A stretch of DNA of 64,000 nt from an uncultured Alphaproteobacteria bacterium (GTDB lineage Bacteria; Pseudomonadota; Alphaproteobacteria; HIMB59; GCA-002718135), in NCBI GenBank assembly GCA_902570155.1, contig CACFXU010000001.1:233360-297359 (forward strand). The letters run 5' to 3'. The notes beneath the pieces were generated by a model. It was not told the DNA's origin, made no database searches, and worked only from the letters and a program-made list of their open reading frames with translations. Each line of letters begins with the position of its first letter. Positions within the stretch are counted from its first letter, which is position 1. The position numbers and the translations under genes were made by a program. Positions 12,044 through 21,455 of this stretch are shown here, piece after piece.

Positions 12044-13349
12044 ATTTACTTAGACACATACACAATCCAACAATAAAAAATATAATAATTCCAAACCAAT
12101 TTTTTATTAAACTTCCTGTAGACATTATTGGCCAAAACATAATTATAATTACTGCGATTGAGATTATTTTATATTTTTTTTCACCGGTATTATTTTTTAA
12201 AAAAAATATTAAAAAAACTAAGTATATAATGAATATCATAAAAACAAGCAAACCACCTTCTGCAAGCCATTGAATATAGATATTGTGAGGATGTGATGCG
12301 CATTCGTAATGCACCATCATGTTTTGATAGATATTATTATTATTACACAAAAATTTAAAATTATTTATTCCGATACCTGTAATTGGATTATCCAAGAACA
12401 TTTTAAATGATAACGCATATATTTCACCATATGCTGATGTTCTAAAATTTTTTATTATTTCATAAATACTCGGCTGAATATCTACAATTTTTGAACAAAT
12501 TTGTTCTTTTTCATTAATACAGTTAAAAAATTTCTCTATTTTTTGACCTTGATGATATTGTGTTGATTCAACAATTTTAAAATCATTGTAAGAAGGATGT
12601 AAATAAACAGCTAAAAATATAAAAAAAAAACCAATAATTATTGATAAAAAAATAGATTTTCTAAACCCATTTAGAAATAAGAATAAAAATATTAAACCTA
12701 ACCCAAATGTTGCAAATGCCATTCTTTCACCAGAAATAAAACTAATGAAAAGTATTGAAGCTAAATATATTGAATGAAAAAATATTTTATTTTCAAATTT
12801 CTTAATAGAAATAATAAATGCAAATCCTAATAAACCAAATTTTGATATATAGGAACCAGGTATTAATTCATCCCCAAATGGTCCTGTTAGTCTGCCATAC
12901 CAATTTGATTTAAAACCTAATAAATCTCTTCCAAAGCCATTTTCTGGGGTGTAATTTAAGAATTGATAAAATGAGTCTACACAAACAAATATAACAATTA
13001 GAGTAATAACAAATAAAATTTGTTTAAAAATTTCTCTTTTTTTAAAAAAAATAAAATAACATAAAATAGGTATAAATAAAAACCTAACAAAAATAATACC
13101 ATCTTGAAATGAATTTGTTTTGTTATAAGAAAAAAAACTTATAAATATAAGACTCAACCAAAAAAGAATTGATATTCTAAAAAAGTTAATTTTAACTAAT
13201 TTTGAATATTCTTTTAGATAAAAAAAATAAATAACTCCATAAATTAGACCTAAAGAAATTACAATATCAGGTAATGCTGGACCAGTAATAAGGAACAAAG
13301 GAATAAGTAAAAATAAAATACTAAAAAATTTTTCAGATAATTGAATCAT
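12027..13349 (-). CDS. O-antigen ligase / Wzy-like polytopic membrane protein
   Basis: A 440-residue protein with about 10-12 hydrophobic spans and, near residue 350, HPHNIYIQWLAEGG. This periplasmic-loop motif is shared by WaaL-type O-antigen ligases and Wzy-type polymerases (Wzy_C superfamily). It probably joins or polymerises lipid-linked glycans in the inner membrane. The N-terminus overlaps the end of the ABC ATPase gene by 17 bp, so the two are likely one operon. Ligase and polymerase cannot be told apart from this sequence. Confidence 0.78.
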   Translation of the reverse strand: MIQLSEKFFSILFLLIPLFLITGPALPDIVISLGLIYGVIYFFYLKEYSKLVKINFFRISILFWLSLIFISFFSYNKTNSFQDGIIFVRFLFIPILCYFIFFKKREIFKQILFVITLIVIFVCVDSFYQFLNYTPENGFGRDLLGFKSNWYGRLTGPFGDELIPGSYISKFGLLGFAFIISIKKFENKIFFHSIYLASILFISFISGERMAFATFGLGLIFLFLFLNGFRKSIFLSIIIGFFFIFLAVYLHPSYNDFKIVESTQYHQGQKIEKFFNCINEKEQICSKIVDIQPSIYEIIKNFRTSAYGEIYALSFKMFLDNPITGIGINNFKFLCNNNNIYQNMMVHYECASHPHNIYIQWLAEGGLLVFMIFIIYLVFLIFFLKNNTGEKKYKIISIAVIIIMFWPIMSTGSLIKNWFGIIIFFIVGLCMCLSKFRNNN

Positions 13350-14271
13350 TTTTATTTACAACTTTTAAGAAGACATCTTCTAAATCACCCTCAGATGTAT
13401 TAATTTCTTTAAAATCAATTTTTTCTCTATTTAAAATATCAATTATTTTTTTTATATTTGTTTTGTTTTTATCATAACTCAGTTTCAATACTCCATTATC
13501 TATAAACGCGTTGAAATCTTTTAAATCTTTAGGAATATCTATATTTTTATTTAAAACAAATGTAACAGATTTAGTTGATATAATATTTAAAAGATCATTT
13601 TTTGATCCTTCAATGATTTTCTTACCATGATTAATTATAGTAATATTGTCACAAAGGTTTTCTGCTTCTTCAAGATAATGTGTAGTTAAGCATACAGTCT
13701 TCCCTTGTCCACTTATTCTTTTTATATAATTCCAAACTGATGTTCTTATATCAATATCTACACCTGCAGTTGGTTCATCTAAAATAATAATTTCTGGGTC
13801 GTGCACTAATGCTTTACCAATTAACAATCTCCTTCTCATACCTCCTGACAGAGTTCTAGCATATGCATTTCTTTGATCAGTTAACTTTAAGTTTTCTAAA
13901 ATTTCTTCAGTCTTCCTTTTCTTTTTTGGAACTCCATATAAACCTGCTTGAAGTTCTAATAATTCTGCTGGAGAGAAGAAAGGATCGATATTAAGTTCCT
14001 GAGGAACTATACCAATTTTAAATTTACTTAATTTTATGTTTTTATCTATATTTATCCCACAAATATTTATTTCACCTGAATTTTTTTTTACTAAACCGCC
14101 AAGAATATTTATGAAAGTCGATTTTCCTGCACCATTTGGCCCTAATAAACCATGAATCGTACCCTTTTTTATTGTGATACTAAAATCAATAAGAGCTTTA
14201 ACTTCCTGAGTTTTTTTTATGAAAGTTTTATTTACATTTTTTGCTTCAATTGAATATTTATAATCTGACAT
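13333..14271 (-). CDS. ABC-2 type transporter ATP-binding protein
   Basis: ATPase subunit of an ABC exporter of the CcmA/NodI/daunorubicin-resistance class. It has 312 residues: Walker A GPNGAGKST (about 43-51), signature LSGGMRRRL (about 142), Walker B IIILDEPTAGVD (about 161), H-loop in TTHYLEEAENLC, and a C-terminal extension ending EGDLEDVFL, typical of this class. The membrane permease normally next to it is absent. Instead it overlaps an O-antigen-ligase-like gene, hinting at a role in envelope glycan or lipid export. The ATG at 14271 is only 31 bp from the divergent polA start. Confidence 0.88.
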   Translation of the reverse strand: MSDYKYSIEAKNVNKTFIKKTQEVKALIDFSITIKKGTIHGLLGPNGAGKSTFINILGGLVKKNSGEINICGINIDKNIKLSKFKIGIVPQELNIDPFFSPAELLELQAGLYGVPKKKRKTEEILENLKLTDQRNAYARTLSGGMRRRLLIGKALVHDPEIIILDEPTAGVDIDIRTSVWNYIKRISGQGKTVCLTTHYLEEAENLCDNITIINHGKKIIEGSKNDLLNIISTKSVTFVLNKNIDIPKDLKDFNAFIDNGVLKLSYDKNKTNIKKIIDILNREKIDFKEINTSEGDLEDVFLKVVNKNDSII

Positions 14272-14302
14272 TTAATATAAATCTTATATATTTAAATTTA
14301 TA

Positions 14303-17044
14303 ATGAATAAAAAGAGTAGATTAGTATTAGTTGATGGCTCTGCTTACATATTTAGGGCTTATTATGGATTACCTCCCATGAATCGTGCTGATGGAACTCC
14401 AATTAATGCAGTTTTTGGATTCACAAATATGCTCGTTAAACTCATAGAGGACTATAGTGATGATAAAATGATAGTAATTTTTGATGCTGCTAGAGAAAAT
14501 TTTAGAAATAAAATATATCCTGAATATAAAGCTAACAGAGGTGAAGCACCAGATGATCTTATTCCACAATTTCCACTAATTAGAGAATGTGTAAAAAGCT
14601 TCAATATTCCTCAATTAGAAATAGAAGGTTATGAAGCAGATGATTTAATTGCTACTTATGTAAGCTTAGCTGAAAAAGATAAAATTGAAACTATCGTAGT
14701 TTCATCAGATAAAGATTTAATGCAGCTTGTTAGTGATAATGTGACAATGCTTGATCCAATGAAAAATAAAAAAATAGAAACTAAAGATGTAGAAGAAAAA
14801 TTTGGAGTACACCCAGATAAAGTTATTTTTATTCAAGCTCTAACAGGAGACAAGGTAGATAACATTCCAGGTGCTCCTGGTATAGGCCCCAAAACAGCGT
14901 CTCAGTTAATAAATGAATTTAATGACATCGATGGTTTAATTAAAAATCTTGATAAAATTAAGCAAGAAAAAAGAAGAAACATTTTAAAAGAATCAGAAAA
15001 TGATATTAGATTAAGTTTAGAACTTGTGAGACTCAAAAATGATGTAAAAATACCTGAAGGTATTAACAAAATAAAAACGTATAATGAATTAAAAAATGAA
15101 ATTAATAATATCTTTGAGTTTCTTAAAGAGCAAGGTTTTAGATCAATATCTGAAAGATTAAAATCCAATTCTTTTATATCTAGCAATAATGATAACATTA
15201 TTCGTAAAAAAGAAATAAAGCCAAAGTATCAATTAATTAATTCAAAGAAAAATTTTGAAAAGATTTTAAGTGAAATTGAAAAAAAAGGTATATGCGCTAT
15301 TGATACTGAAACCAACTCACTCAATATAGAAAAAGCTAAATTAGTTGGTATATCAATATGTTATAGTGAAAACATTTCTTACTATATTCCTATAAACCAT
15401 ACTACTTCAGATGGGTCAAAAAAAATTGATGACCAGTTAGAGGAAAATTATGTAATTAATCATATAAATAAAATTTGTAAAAATGAATCAATCTTGAAAA
15501 TTGGTCAAAACATAAAATATGATATTAGAATTTTAAATAAGTATGGAGTGATGTTCAATTCAATTGCAGATACAATGTTAATTTCCTACTCAATTGATAA
15601 CGGGATTTATAAGCACAATTTAGATGATCTATCATTTAATCATTTAAACCATACAACAATTAAATATAAAGAAGTTGTTGGTACGGGTAAAAATGAAATT
15701 ACTTTTGATAAAGTAACTATCGATAACGCAATTAATTATGCTGCTGAAGATTCTCTTTTAACATTCAGGCTTTTTCAAAATCTTTATCCTCGTTTAATAA
15801 AAGAAAAGGCTAATTTTGTTTATCAAAACATCGACTTGCCTCTTGTAGAGGTATTATCTTCAATTGAAGCTAATGGCATAGAGGTAAATAAAAAGTTTTT
15901 AACAAGTCTAAGTAATGAATTTGAAAATGAAAGTAAAAAACTTGAAAAGAACATTTATAAACTTTCAAAAGAAGAGTTCAATATTGGCTCACCTAAACAA
16001 TTAGGAGAGATACTTTTTGTTAATCTTAAAATACCTGGCGGTAAAAAAACAAAATCAGGAACTTATTCAACTGATTCTTCAACTTTAAATAATTTAGCCT
16101 TAGATGGCTTTGAAATTGCACAACTTGTTCTTGATTGGAGGGAATTAACAAAACTTAAATCAACCTATACAGATGCTTTGTTTAGATTAACAGATGGTAA
16201 AAGTAGAGTTCATACATCATTTGGTTTAGCTAATACTTTAACTGGTCGATTAAGTTCTACAGATCCAAATCTTCAAAATATCCCAATTAGAACAGAAAAT
16301 GGAAAAAAAATAAGAACAGCTTTTGTTAGTGGAAAAGGAAAAAAATTAGTCAGTTTTGATTATTCTCAAATAGAGCTTAGATTAGCTGCAGAAATTTCTA
16401 GTGATAAAAACTTTATTAAAGCTTTTAAAAACAATGAAGATATTCATGCATCAACTGCTAAAGAAATATTTAATCTAAACGATAGTCAAATAAACAACGA
16501 TTATAGAAGAAAAGCAAAAGCAATTAATTTTGGTATTCTATATGGAATTAGTCCATATGGTTTAGCTAAACAACTTGATATATCCAATACAGAAGCAAAA
16601 GATTACATAAATGAGTATTTTATTAAATATCCAAAAATTAAAAAATATATGGAGCATCAAATTGATTTCGCAAAAACAAATCAATACGTTGAAACAATTT
16701 TTAAAAGAAAAATTAATATTAAGGGAATTACCGATAAGAATTTTGCTGTTAGAGGTTTTGCAGAAAGACAAGCTATAAATGCACCAATTCAGGGTAGTGC
16801 AGCAGACATTATTAAGTTAGCAATGATTGAAATTCATAAGGAAATAAAACTTAAAAATATTGAGGCTGAAATGCTTTTACAAGTACATGATGAACTAATT
16901 TTTGAAGTTGAAAGTAAAAAATATGACAATTTAGTAAGTAATGTAAAAACGATTATGGAGTCTGTACATTTACAATATAAAGATTTTGCAGTTCCACTTA
17001 CTGTTGATTTTGGTGCTGGTGATCATTGGGGACAGGCACATTAG
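14303..17044 (+). CDS. polA: DNA polymerase I
   Basis: Repair and Okazaki-fragment polymerase. It has 913 residues with all three domains. The 5'-nuclease (1 to about 290) shows GYEADDLIATY and SSDKDLMQLV. The 3'-5' exonuclease (about 310-500) shows AIDTETNSL, with the metal-binding Asp and Glu intact, and YAAEDSLLTFRL. The polymerase domain shows motif A VSFDYSQIELR (about 688), motif B RRKAKAINFGILYG (about 735) and motif C LLQVHDELIFE (about 862). Proofreading therefore appears retained. It starts 31 bp from the divergent ABC gene and ends 10 bp before a tiny ArfA-like gene. Confidence 0.97.
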   Translation: MNKKSRLVLVDGSAYIFRAYYGLPPMNRADGTPINAVFGFTNMLVKLIEDYSDDKMIVIFDAARENFRNKIYPEYKANRGEAPDDLIPQFPLIRECVKSFNIPQLEIEGYEADDLIATYVSLAEKDKIETIVVSSDKDLMQLVSDNVTMLDPMKNKKIETKDVEEKFGVHPDKVIFIQALTGDKVDNIPGAPGIGPKTASQLINEFNDIDGLIKNLDKIKQEKRRNILKESENDIRLSLELVRLKNDVKIPEGINKIKTYNELKNEINNIFEFLKEQGFRSISERLKSNSFISSNNDNIIRKKEIKPKYQLINSKKNFEKILSEIEKKGICAIDTETNSLNIEKAKLVGISICYSENISYYIPINHTTSDGSKKIDDQLEENYVINHINKICKNESILKIGQNIKYDIRILNKYGVMFNSIADTMLISYSIDNGIYKHNLDDLSFNHLNHTTIKYKEVVGTGKNEITFDKVTIDNAINYAAEDSLLTFRLFQNLYPRLIKEKANFVYQNIDLPLVEVLSSIEANGIEVNKKFLTSLSNEFENESKKLEKNIYKLSKEEFNIGSPKQLGEILFVNLKIPGGKKTKSGTYSTDSSTLNNLALDGFEIAQLVLDWRELTKLKSTYTDALFRLTDGKSRVHTSFGLANTLTGRLSSTDPNLQNIPIRTENGKKIRTAFVSGKGKKLVSFDYSQIELRLAAEISSDKNFIKAFKNNEDIHASTAKEIFNLNDSQINNDYRRKAKAINFGILYGISPYGLAKQLDISNTEAKDYINEYFIKYPKIKKYMEHQIDFAKTNQYVETIFKRKINIKGITDKNFAVRGFAERQAINAPIQGSAADIIKLAMIEIHKEIKLKNIEAEMLLQVHDELIFEVESKKYDNLVSNVKTIMESVHLQYKDFAVPLTVDFGAGDHWGQAH

Positions 17045-17054
17045 AATATATTTT

Positions 17055-17183
17055 ATGGAAACTAAAAAAAAAATTAAGAAAAGAAATCCATTTGCTCAAG
17101 ATTTAAAACTACCTAAATATAAACAAAGAATTGTTAGAAATAAAAAAACTTACACAAGAAAAGGAAAAAAAAAGGTTATTTAG
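17055..17183 (+). CDS. Small basic protein resembling the core of ribosome-rescue factor ArfA
   Basis: A 42-residue protein starting at the ATG at 17055, ten bases after polA. A longer reading from 16986 only overlaps polA in another frame. The core LPKYKQRIVRNKKTYTRKGK follows the pattern of E. coli ArfA, where DPLFRQRVEKNKK is followed by YMRKGK. ArfA recruits release factor 2 to stalled ribosomes. From memory, similar short KK/RKGK proteins occur widely in alphaproteobacteria. The E. coli hydrophobic tail is absent, as in functional truncated ArfA. The stop overlaps the stop of the convergent glutaredoxin gene (TTAG). The similarity is short and basic, so the function is tentative. Confidence 0.6.
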   Translation: METKKKIKKRNPFAQDLKLPKYKQRIVRNKKTYTRKGKKKVI

Positions 17184-17419
17184 AATTCTTCATCAAAGGT
17201 ATTCATTTCAAACCATTTTTCAAGTTCATGATACCCTCCAATTTTTTCACCATTTAAAATTATTTGAGGAAAAGTTTTAGCGTTTGGAAATTTTTCAAAA
17301 AAATCTTCTCTCGTATAATCTGTATCAAGCATATAAATCTTTGGATTATATTTAGCTAACCGTAGTTTAGCTCTATCACAGTAACCACAATTAGTTTTAG
17401 AATATATCTCTGCTTCCAT
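17180..17419 (-). CDS. Glutaredoxin, probable electron donor to ribonucleotide reductase
   Basis: A small thiol-disulfide oxidoreductase of about 79 residues with redox motif CGYC in SKTNCGYCDRAK and the glutathione-binding FPQIILNGEKIGGY. A TTG at 17422 would add one residue, but the ATG at 17419 overlaps the nrdB stop as ATGA and is the better start. Being directly behind nrdA-nrdB, it most likely re-reduces the C-terminal cysteines of NrdA. The product is GrxC/NrdH-like; the GSH-binding residues favour a glutaredoxin over NrdH. Confidence 0.9.
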   Translation of the reverse strand: MEAEIYSKTNCGYCDRAKLRLAKYNPKIYMLDTDYTREDFFEKFPNAKTFPQIILNGEKIGGYHELEKWFEMNTFDEEF

Positions 17420-18408
17420 CAAAATGCTTCATCAAAACTTAAAGCTCTATCTGTAGGTCTTTGATACTCAGACACTCTTTTTTCGAAAAAGTTTGTAACA
17501 TTTTGAACATCTAAAGCTCTCATAAAATCAAAAGGATTCTCTGTCTTAAAGACTCTGTCAAATTCAAATAGATCAGCAATCCTGTCTGCAACAGCTTCGA
17601 TATACTGACACATTAAATCAGCATTCATACCAATCAAATCTACTGGGAGTGCATCTTTTACGAATTCTTTTTCAAAAGCTACTGCTTCTCTAACAATCTC
17701 CTCAAATTGTGATTGAGGAACGTCTGAAGGAATTAGAGATAAATCACTAATATCTGCATCAGTTAATGTTTTATTATTAAACTTATCTCTCAAAGTTCTA
17801 AACATTAATGATGAGAAGCTAAAGTGCATTCCTTCGTCTCTTGCAATCCAATCATTTGATAAGGCTAAACCGGGTAGTAAACCTCTTTTTCTAAAATAGT
17901 ATATTGCACAAAACGACCCCGCAAAAAACAAACCTTCAACTAATCCAAATCCTATTAGTCTTGTTAATAAATTTTGACTACCATTAAGCCATTTTGATAC
18001 CCATTGTGCTTTATGGTTAATACACGGTACGTTTTGTATTGCATCAAAAAGCATATCTTTTTCTTTTGCATCTTTTACATAAGCCTCAATTTGAAGACCG
18101 TACATTTCTGCATGAATGGATTCGTTTAACATTTGCATTGAGATAAAACATCTTGCTTCAGGTATTAGTATTTCTTTGTAAAATCTACTTGCTAAGTTTT
18201 CATTAATCATTGCCTCAGAGTTTGCAAAATATGCAAGTACATGTTTAATAAAATGCTTTTCACCATCATTTAAAGTTTCAAGATCTCTTAAATCATCTTG
18301 CAATGATACTTCTTCGGTTGTCCAAAAGGCTTGAATATGTTGTTTGTACCTATCCCAAATTTCTTGGTTTTTTATTGGAAATATTGATTTAACCCCTTTT
18401 GATATCAT
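17419..18408 (-). CDS. nrdB: Class Ia ribonucleotide reductase beta subunit
   Basis: Carries the diiron-tyrosyl radical for deoxynucleotide synthesis. It has 329 residues. The segment NESIHAEMYG places Glu96, His99 and Tyr103 in the spacing of E. coli Glu115, His118 and radical Tyr122; later ligands lie in LVEGLFFAG and ARDEGMHFSF. The first ligand position appears to be Glu in ANSEAMINENL, a subclass variant. A strong AAGGAG lies just before the ATG. It is 14 bp behind nrdA and is followed by an overlapping glutaredoxin gene. Oxygen is needed for radical formation, so the organism is aerobic. Confidence 0.96.
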   Translation of the reverse strand: MISKGVKSIFPIKNQEIWDRYKQHIQAFWTTEEVSLQDDLRDLETLNDGEKHFIKHVLAYFANSEAMINENLASRFYKEILIPEARCFISMQMLNESIHAEMYGLQIEAYVKDAKEKDMLFDAIQNVPCINHKAQWVSKWLNGSQNLLTRLIGFGLVEGLFFAGSFCAIYYFRKRGLLPGLALSNDWIARDEGMHFSFSSLMFRTLRDKFNNKTLTDADISDLSLIPSDVPQSQFEEIVREAVAFEKEFVKDALPVDLIGMNADLMCQYIEAVADRIADLFEFDRVFKTENPFDFMRALDVQNVTNFFEKRVSEYQRPTDRALSFDEAF

Positions 18409-18422
18409 TCTTTACTCCTTCT

Positions 18423-21176
18423 TTAAGCACTGCAAGTTTCGCAATCTTCTGGTTCATTGTGTTGTTTAATAGCAGTATTTATATAAGCATCTTTTGCTGC
18501 TTTTTCTGATGAAACTGTAACTTTTACAGCATCAACTGCTGATCTACTTCTGAGATAATACATTCCTGTTTTAAGACCTTTTTTCCAAGCATACATATGC
18601 ATTGAATTAACTTTTCCAAATGTAGGCGTTGAAAGCCAAAGATTCATTGATTGGGTTTGATCAATAAATGGCGCTCTATCTGCTGACATATCAATTACAG
18701 TTTTTTGTGATACTTCCCAAACTGTTTTATAAATTTCTTTCAGTTCAGCTGGAATTTCATTTATATTTTCTACCGATCCATTTTCTAAAATTATTTTATC
18801 TCTCATTTCTTTATTCCATAATCCTCTTTGAGAAAGTTCATTCACTAAATATCTATTTACAAGTAGAAACTCTCCTGAGAGTGTTTGTCTTTTATATATA
18901 TTAGAGGTTTGTATTTGGAACGTTTCAGTATTACCTAATATAATACCTGTTGACGCAGTTGGCATACAAGCTGTGGTTAAAGAGTTTCTTACACCGTGCT
19001 CTTTAATTTTAGCTCTGAGTGAATCCCAATCCCATTTTGAAGAAGGATTAACATTCCACAGATCAAATTGGAATCTACCTTCCGAAATTGGTGAGTTTTT
19101 AAATGTTTCGTAAGCCCCTTTTTCTTTTGCTAACTCACATGAAGCTTCCAAAGCTCCAAAATAAATTGTCTCAAAAATTAATTTATTTATTTCTTTGGCT
19201 TCTTCTGATTCATAAGCAATTCCCAATTTAAAGTAGACATCTGCAAGCCCCTGTATTCCTAAACCTATAGGCCTATGTTTATTATTAGATCTTTCCGTTT
19301 TATCAGTTGGATAGAAATTAATATCAATTACTTCATCCAAGTTTTTTGTAGCTAATTTTGCAGTTTCATAAAGACCATCATAATCATATATTAATTTTTT
19401 ATCTGATTTTTTTACAAATTTTGGCAGAGCTATAGAAGCTAAGTTACATACAGATGTTTCATTCTTATCTGAATATTCAACTATCTCTGCACACAGGTTA
19501 GAAGATTTAATGACACCAATATTTTTTTGATTAGACTTAATATTAATAGAGTCTTTATAAAGCATATAAGGTTGTCCTGTTTCTATTTGTGCTTCTATGA
19601 TTTTAGACATTAAATCTCTTGCTTTAATTTTTTCTAAATGCTTCATTTCATTTTCATACTTTGTGTAAAGTTTTTCAAACTCGTCACCATAAACATCTGA
19701 AAGGCCTGGACATTCATGTTCACTCATAAGTGTCCACTCTTCATCATTTTCTACTCTCTTCATGAATAAATCTGGTATCCATAAAGCGTAAAACAAATCT
19801 CTAGCTCTAAATTCTTCGGCACCTGTATTCTTTCTAAGTTCTAGAAATTTCTCAATATCAGCGTGCCAAGGTTCTAAGTAAACTGCAAACGAACCTTTTC
19901 TTTTACCACCACCTTGATCAACTGATTTAGCAGTCTCATTAAATATTTTCAAAAATGGAATAAGGCCATTAGATTTGCCATTTGTTGATTTGATTCTACT
20001 TCCACTACCTCTAATATTGTGAGCGTGCATTCCAATACCACCTGCTGTTTTAGATATTAGAGCACAATCTTTTATAGTATTAAAAATACCTTCTATGGAG
20101 TCATCCTCCATACCTATCAAAAAGCATGAAGATAATTGCTGCATTTTTAATCCACTATTAAACAATGTTGGGGTAGCATGTGTATACATACCAGTTGATA
20201 AACTTTTATAAGTTTCTTTTATTTTATCTAAATTAAACTCATTACCGGTAACTGTTAAAGTTACTCTCATCCAAAGGTCTTGAGGTCTTTCAATTGTTTT
20301 ATTATCAAACTTTAATAAATATGCCCTTATTAGTGTTGTGAGAGCAAAATAATCAAAAGTATAATCTTTATCATAATCAATTACTGACTCTATTAAATCT
20401 GCATTCTCCATCACCTTTTTATAATATTCTTCTCTTAACAATCCATCATCGTATAAATTTTTTGTTGCTATTATGAAACCTGGAGTTTCTTTATGAAGTG
20501 AGTTAACTTTTATTCTTGCTGCAAGATAAGAATAATCAGGATGTTCAACGGTTAAAGCGGCAGCAGTTTCAGCAAGATAAGTATCAATTTCAACGGAACT
20601 AATATCACCATATAAACCGGGAACAGCTTTTTGAACAATGACAATTGGATCAATATTCAGACCAGTAGATAGAACAGAGACTCTATTGGTTATTTTATCA
20701 AGTGAAATTGGCTCTTTACTTCCATCTCTTTTAGTTACCATCATTGAAGAAGCTTTTTCTCCAACTTGTTCTTTTAGTTTTTTAGTATGATATCTTGAAG
20801 CAGCTCTTTGTTCTCTATACAAAACATACGCTCTAGCAACTTTATGATGCTCATCCCTCATAAGTGCTAACTCAACTTGATCTTGTATATCCTCAATGTG
20901 AATCATATCACCGTCAGCAATCCTTCTTGTTAGAGCCGAAACAACTTTATGTGTTAAAGCTTCAACAGTTTTATGAATTCCATCTTGTTGTTCTTTTTCT
21001 TTATTTTTATCATTTCTAATTTTTGTTTGTGCCAAGAATGCTTTTTTTATAGCATTTGAAATTTTGTCTGATTTGAAAGGAGTGATAGCTCCGTCACGGC
21101 GCACGACACTTAATGTTAAAATATTTACGCTTTTTTCTTCTGAGATTTTTGCTGATACCTGTAGATTGTCTGCCAT
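18423..21176 (-). CDS. nrdA: Class Ia ribonucleotide reductase alpha subunit with two ATP-cone regions
   Basis: Catalytic subunit reducing ribonucleoside diphosphates. At 917 residues it is longer than E. coli NrdA (761). The extension holds two ATP-cone-like segments, starting with VVRRDGAITPFKSDKI (about 24) and VTKRDGSKEPISLDKI (about 147), so allosteric activity control may be elaborate. Active-site elements are SSCFLIG, NLCAEI and SVCNLAS. The C-terminus EDCETCSA supplies the CxxC pair reduced by glutaredoxin. A NrdR box lies 39 bp upstream of the start. It is transcribed with nrdB and the glutaredoxin gene and divergently from chvI. Confidence 0.97.
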   Translation of the reverse strand: MADNLQVSAKISEEKSVNILTLSVVRRDGAITPFKSDKISNAIKKAFLAQTKIRNDKNKEKEQQDGIHKTVEALTHKVVSALTRRIADGDMIHIEDIQDQVELALMRDEHHKVARAYVLYREQRAASRYHTKKLKEQVGEKASSMMVTKRDGSKEPISLDKITNRVSVLSTGLNIDPIVIVQKAVPGLYGDISSVEIDTYLAETAAALTVEHPDYSYLAARIKVNSLHKETPGFIIATKNLYDDGLLREEYYKKVMENADLIESVIDYDKDYTFDYFALTTLIRAYLLKFDNKTIERPQDLWMRVTLTVTGNEFNLDKIKETYKSLSTGMYTHATPTLFNSGLKMQQLSSCFLIGMEDDSIEGIFNTIKDCALISKTAGGIGMHAHNIRGSGSRIKSTNGKSNGLIPFLKIFNETAKSVDQGGGKRKGSFAVYLEPWHADIEKFLELRKNTGAEEFRARDLFYALWIPDLFMKRVENDEEWTLMSEHECPGLSDVYGDEFEKLYTKYENEMKHLEKIKARDLMSKIIEAQIETGQPYMLYKDSINIKSNQKNIGVIKSSNLCAEIVEYSDKNETSVCNLASIALPKFVKKSDKKLIYDYDGLYETAKLATKNLDEVIDINFYPTDKTERSNNKHRPIGLGIQGLADVYFKLGIAYESEEAKEINKLIFETIYFGALEASCELAKEKGAYETFKNSPISEGRFQFDLWNVNPSSKWDWDSLRAKIKEHGVRNSLTTACMPTASTGIILGNTETFQIQTSNIYKRQTLSGEFLLVNRYLVNELSQRGLWNKEMRDKIILENGSVENINEIPAELKEIYKTVWEVSQKTVIDMSADRAPFIDQTQSMNLWLSTPTFGKVNSMHMYAWKKGLKTGMYYLRSRSAVDAVKVTVSSEKAAKDAYINTAIKQHNEPEDCETCSA

Positions 21177-21214
21177 TTAAATTCTATCCATTTTTAAAAA
21201 ATTATTGTCGAAAA

Positions 21215-21230
21215 ACACAATATGTAGTGC
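21215..21230 (-). promoter_or_regulatory. NrdR box upstream of nrdA
   Basis: ACACAATATGTAGTGC matches the 16-bp NrdR operator consensus ACACWATATATWGTGT at nearly every position. It lies 39 bp upstream of nrdA, as expected for repression of ribonucleotide reductase genes by NrdR. A weaker partial match (CTCAATATCG, from about 21258) sits four helical turns further up; NrdR usually binds two boxes, commonly about three turns apart. NrdR itself is not in the window. Confidence 0.75.
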
Positions 21231-21269
21231 CGCCGAAAAAGGACAATACAACATTTGCTCAATATCGCA

Positions 21270-21289
21270 ATAAGAACAAAATAAGAACA
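21270..21289 (+). repeat. Direct repeat ATAAGAACA x2 in the nrdA/chvI intergenic region
   Basis: ATAAGAACA occurs at 21270-21278 and 21281-21289, one helical turn apart (11 bp), in the 279-bp divergent region between nrdA and chvI. It could be a regulator-binding site for either gene. No known motif is recognised. Confidence 0.45.
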
Positions 21290-21455
21290 TAAATATTTTT
21301 TTTATCATGTCAATCCCTTACTTAATTCATATTTTTATGAGGCAAACAAGTTATTGAAATATTTACATTTACTTATCAACTTAAGTCACATTTTGTTAAC
21401 TGAGTCATTTTTTCTTTGAACTTAAATCTGCCATAAATTATTAATAAAAGGCAGT

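Noticed and set aside
16986-17054. N-terminal extension of the ArfA-like ORF
   Set aside because: It overlaps the 3' end of polA in another frame and encodes only hydrophobic shadow sequence; the ATG at 17055 fits the family core.
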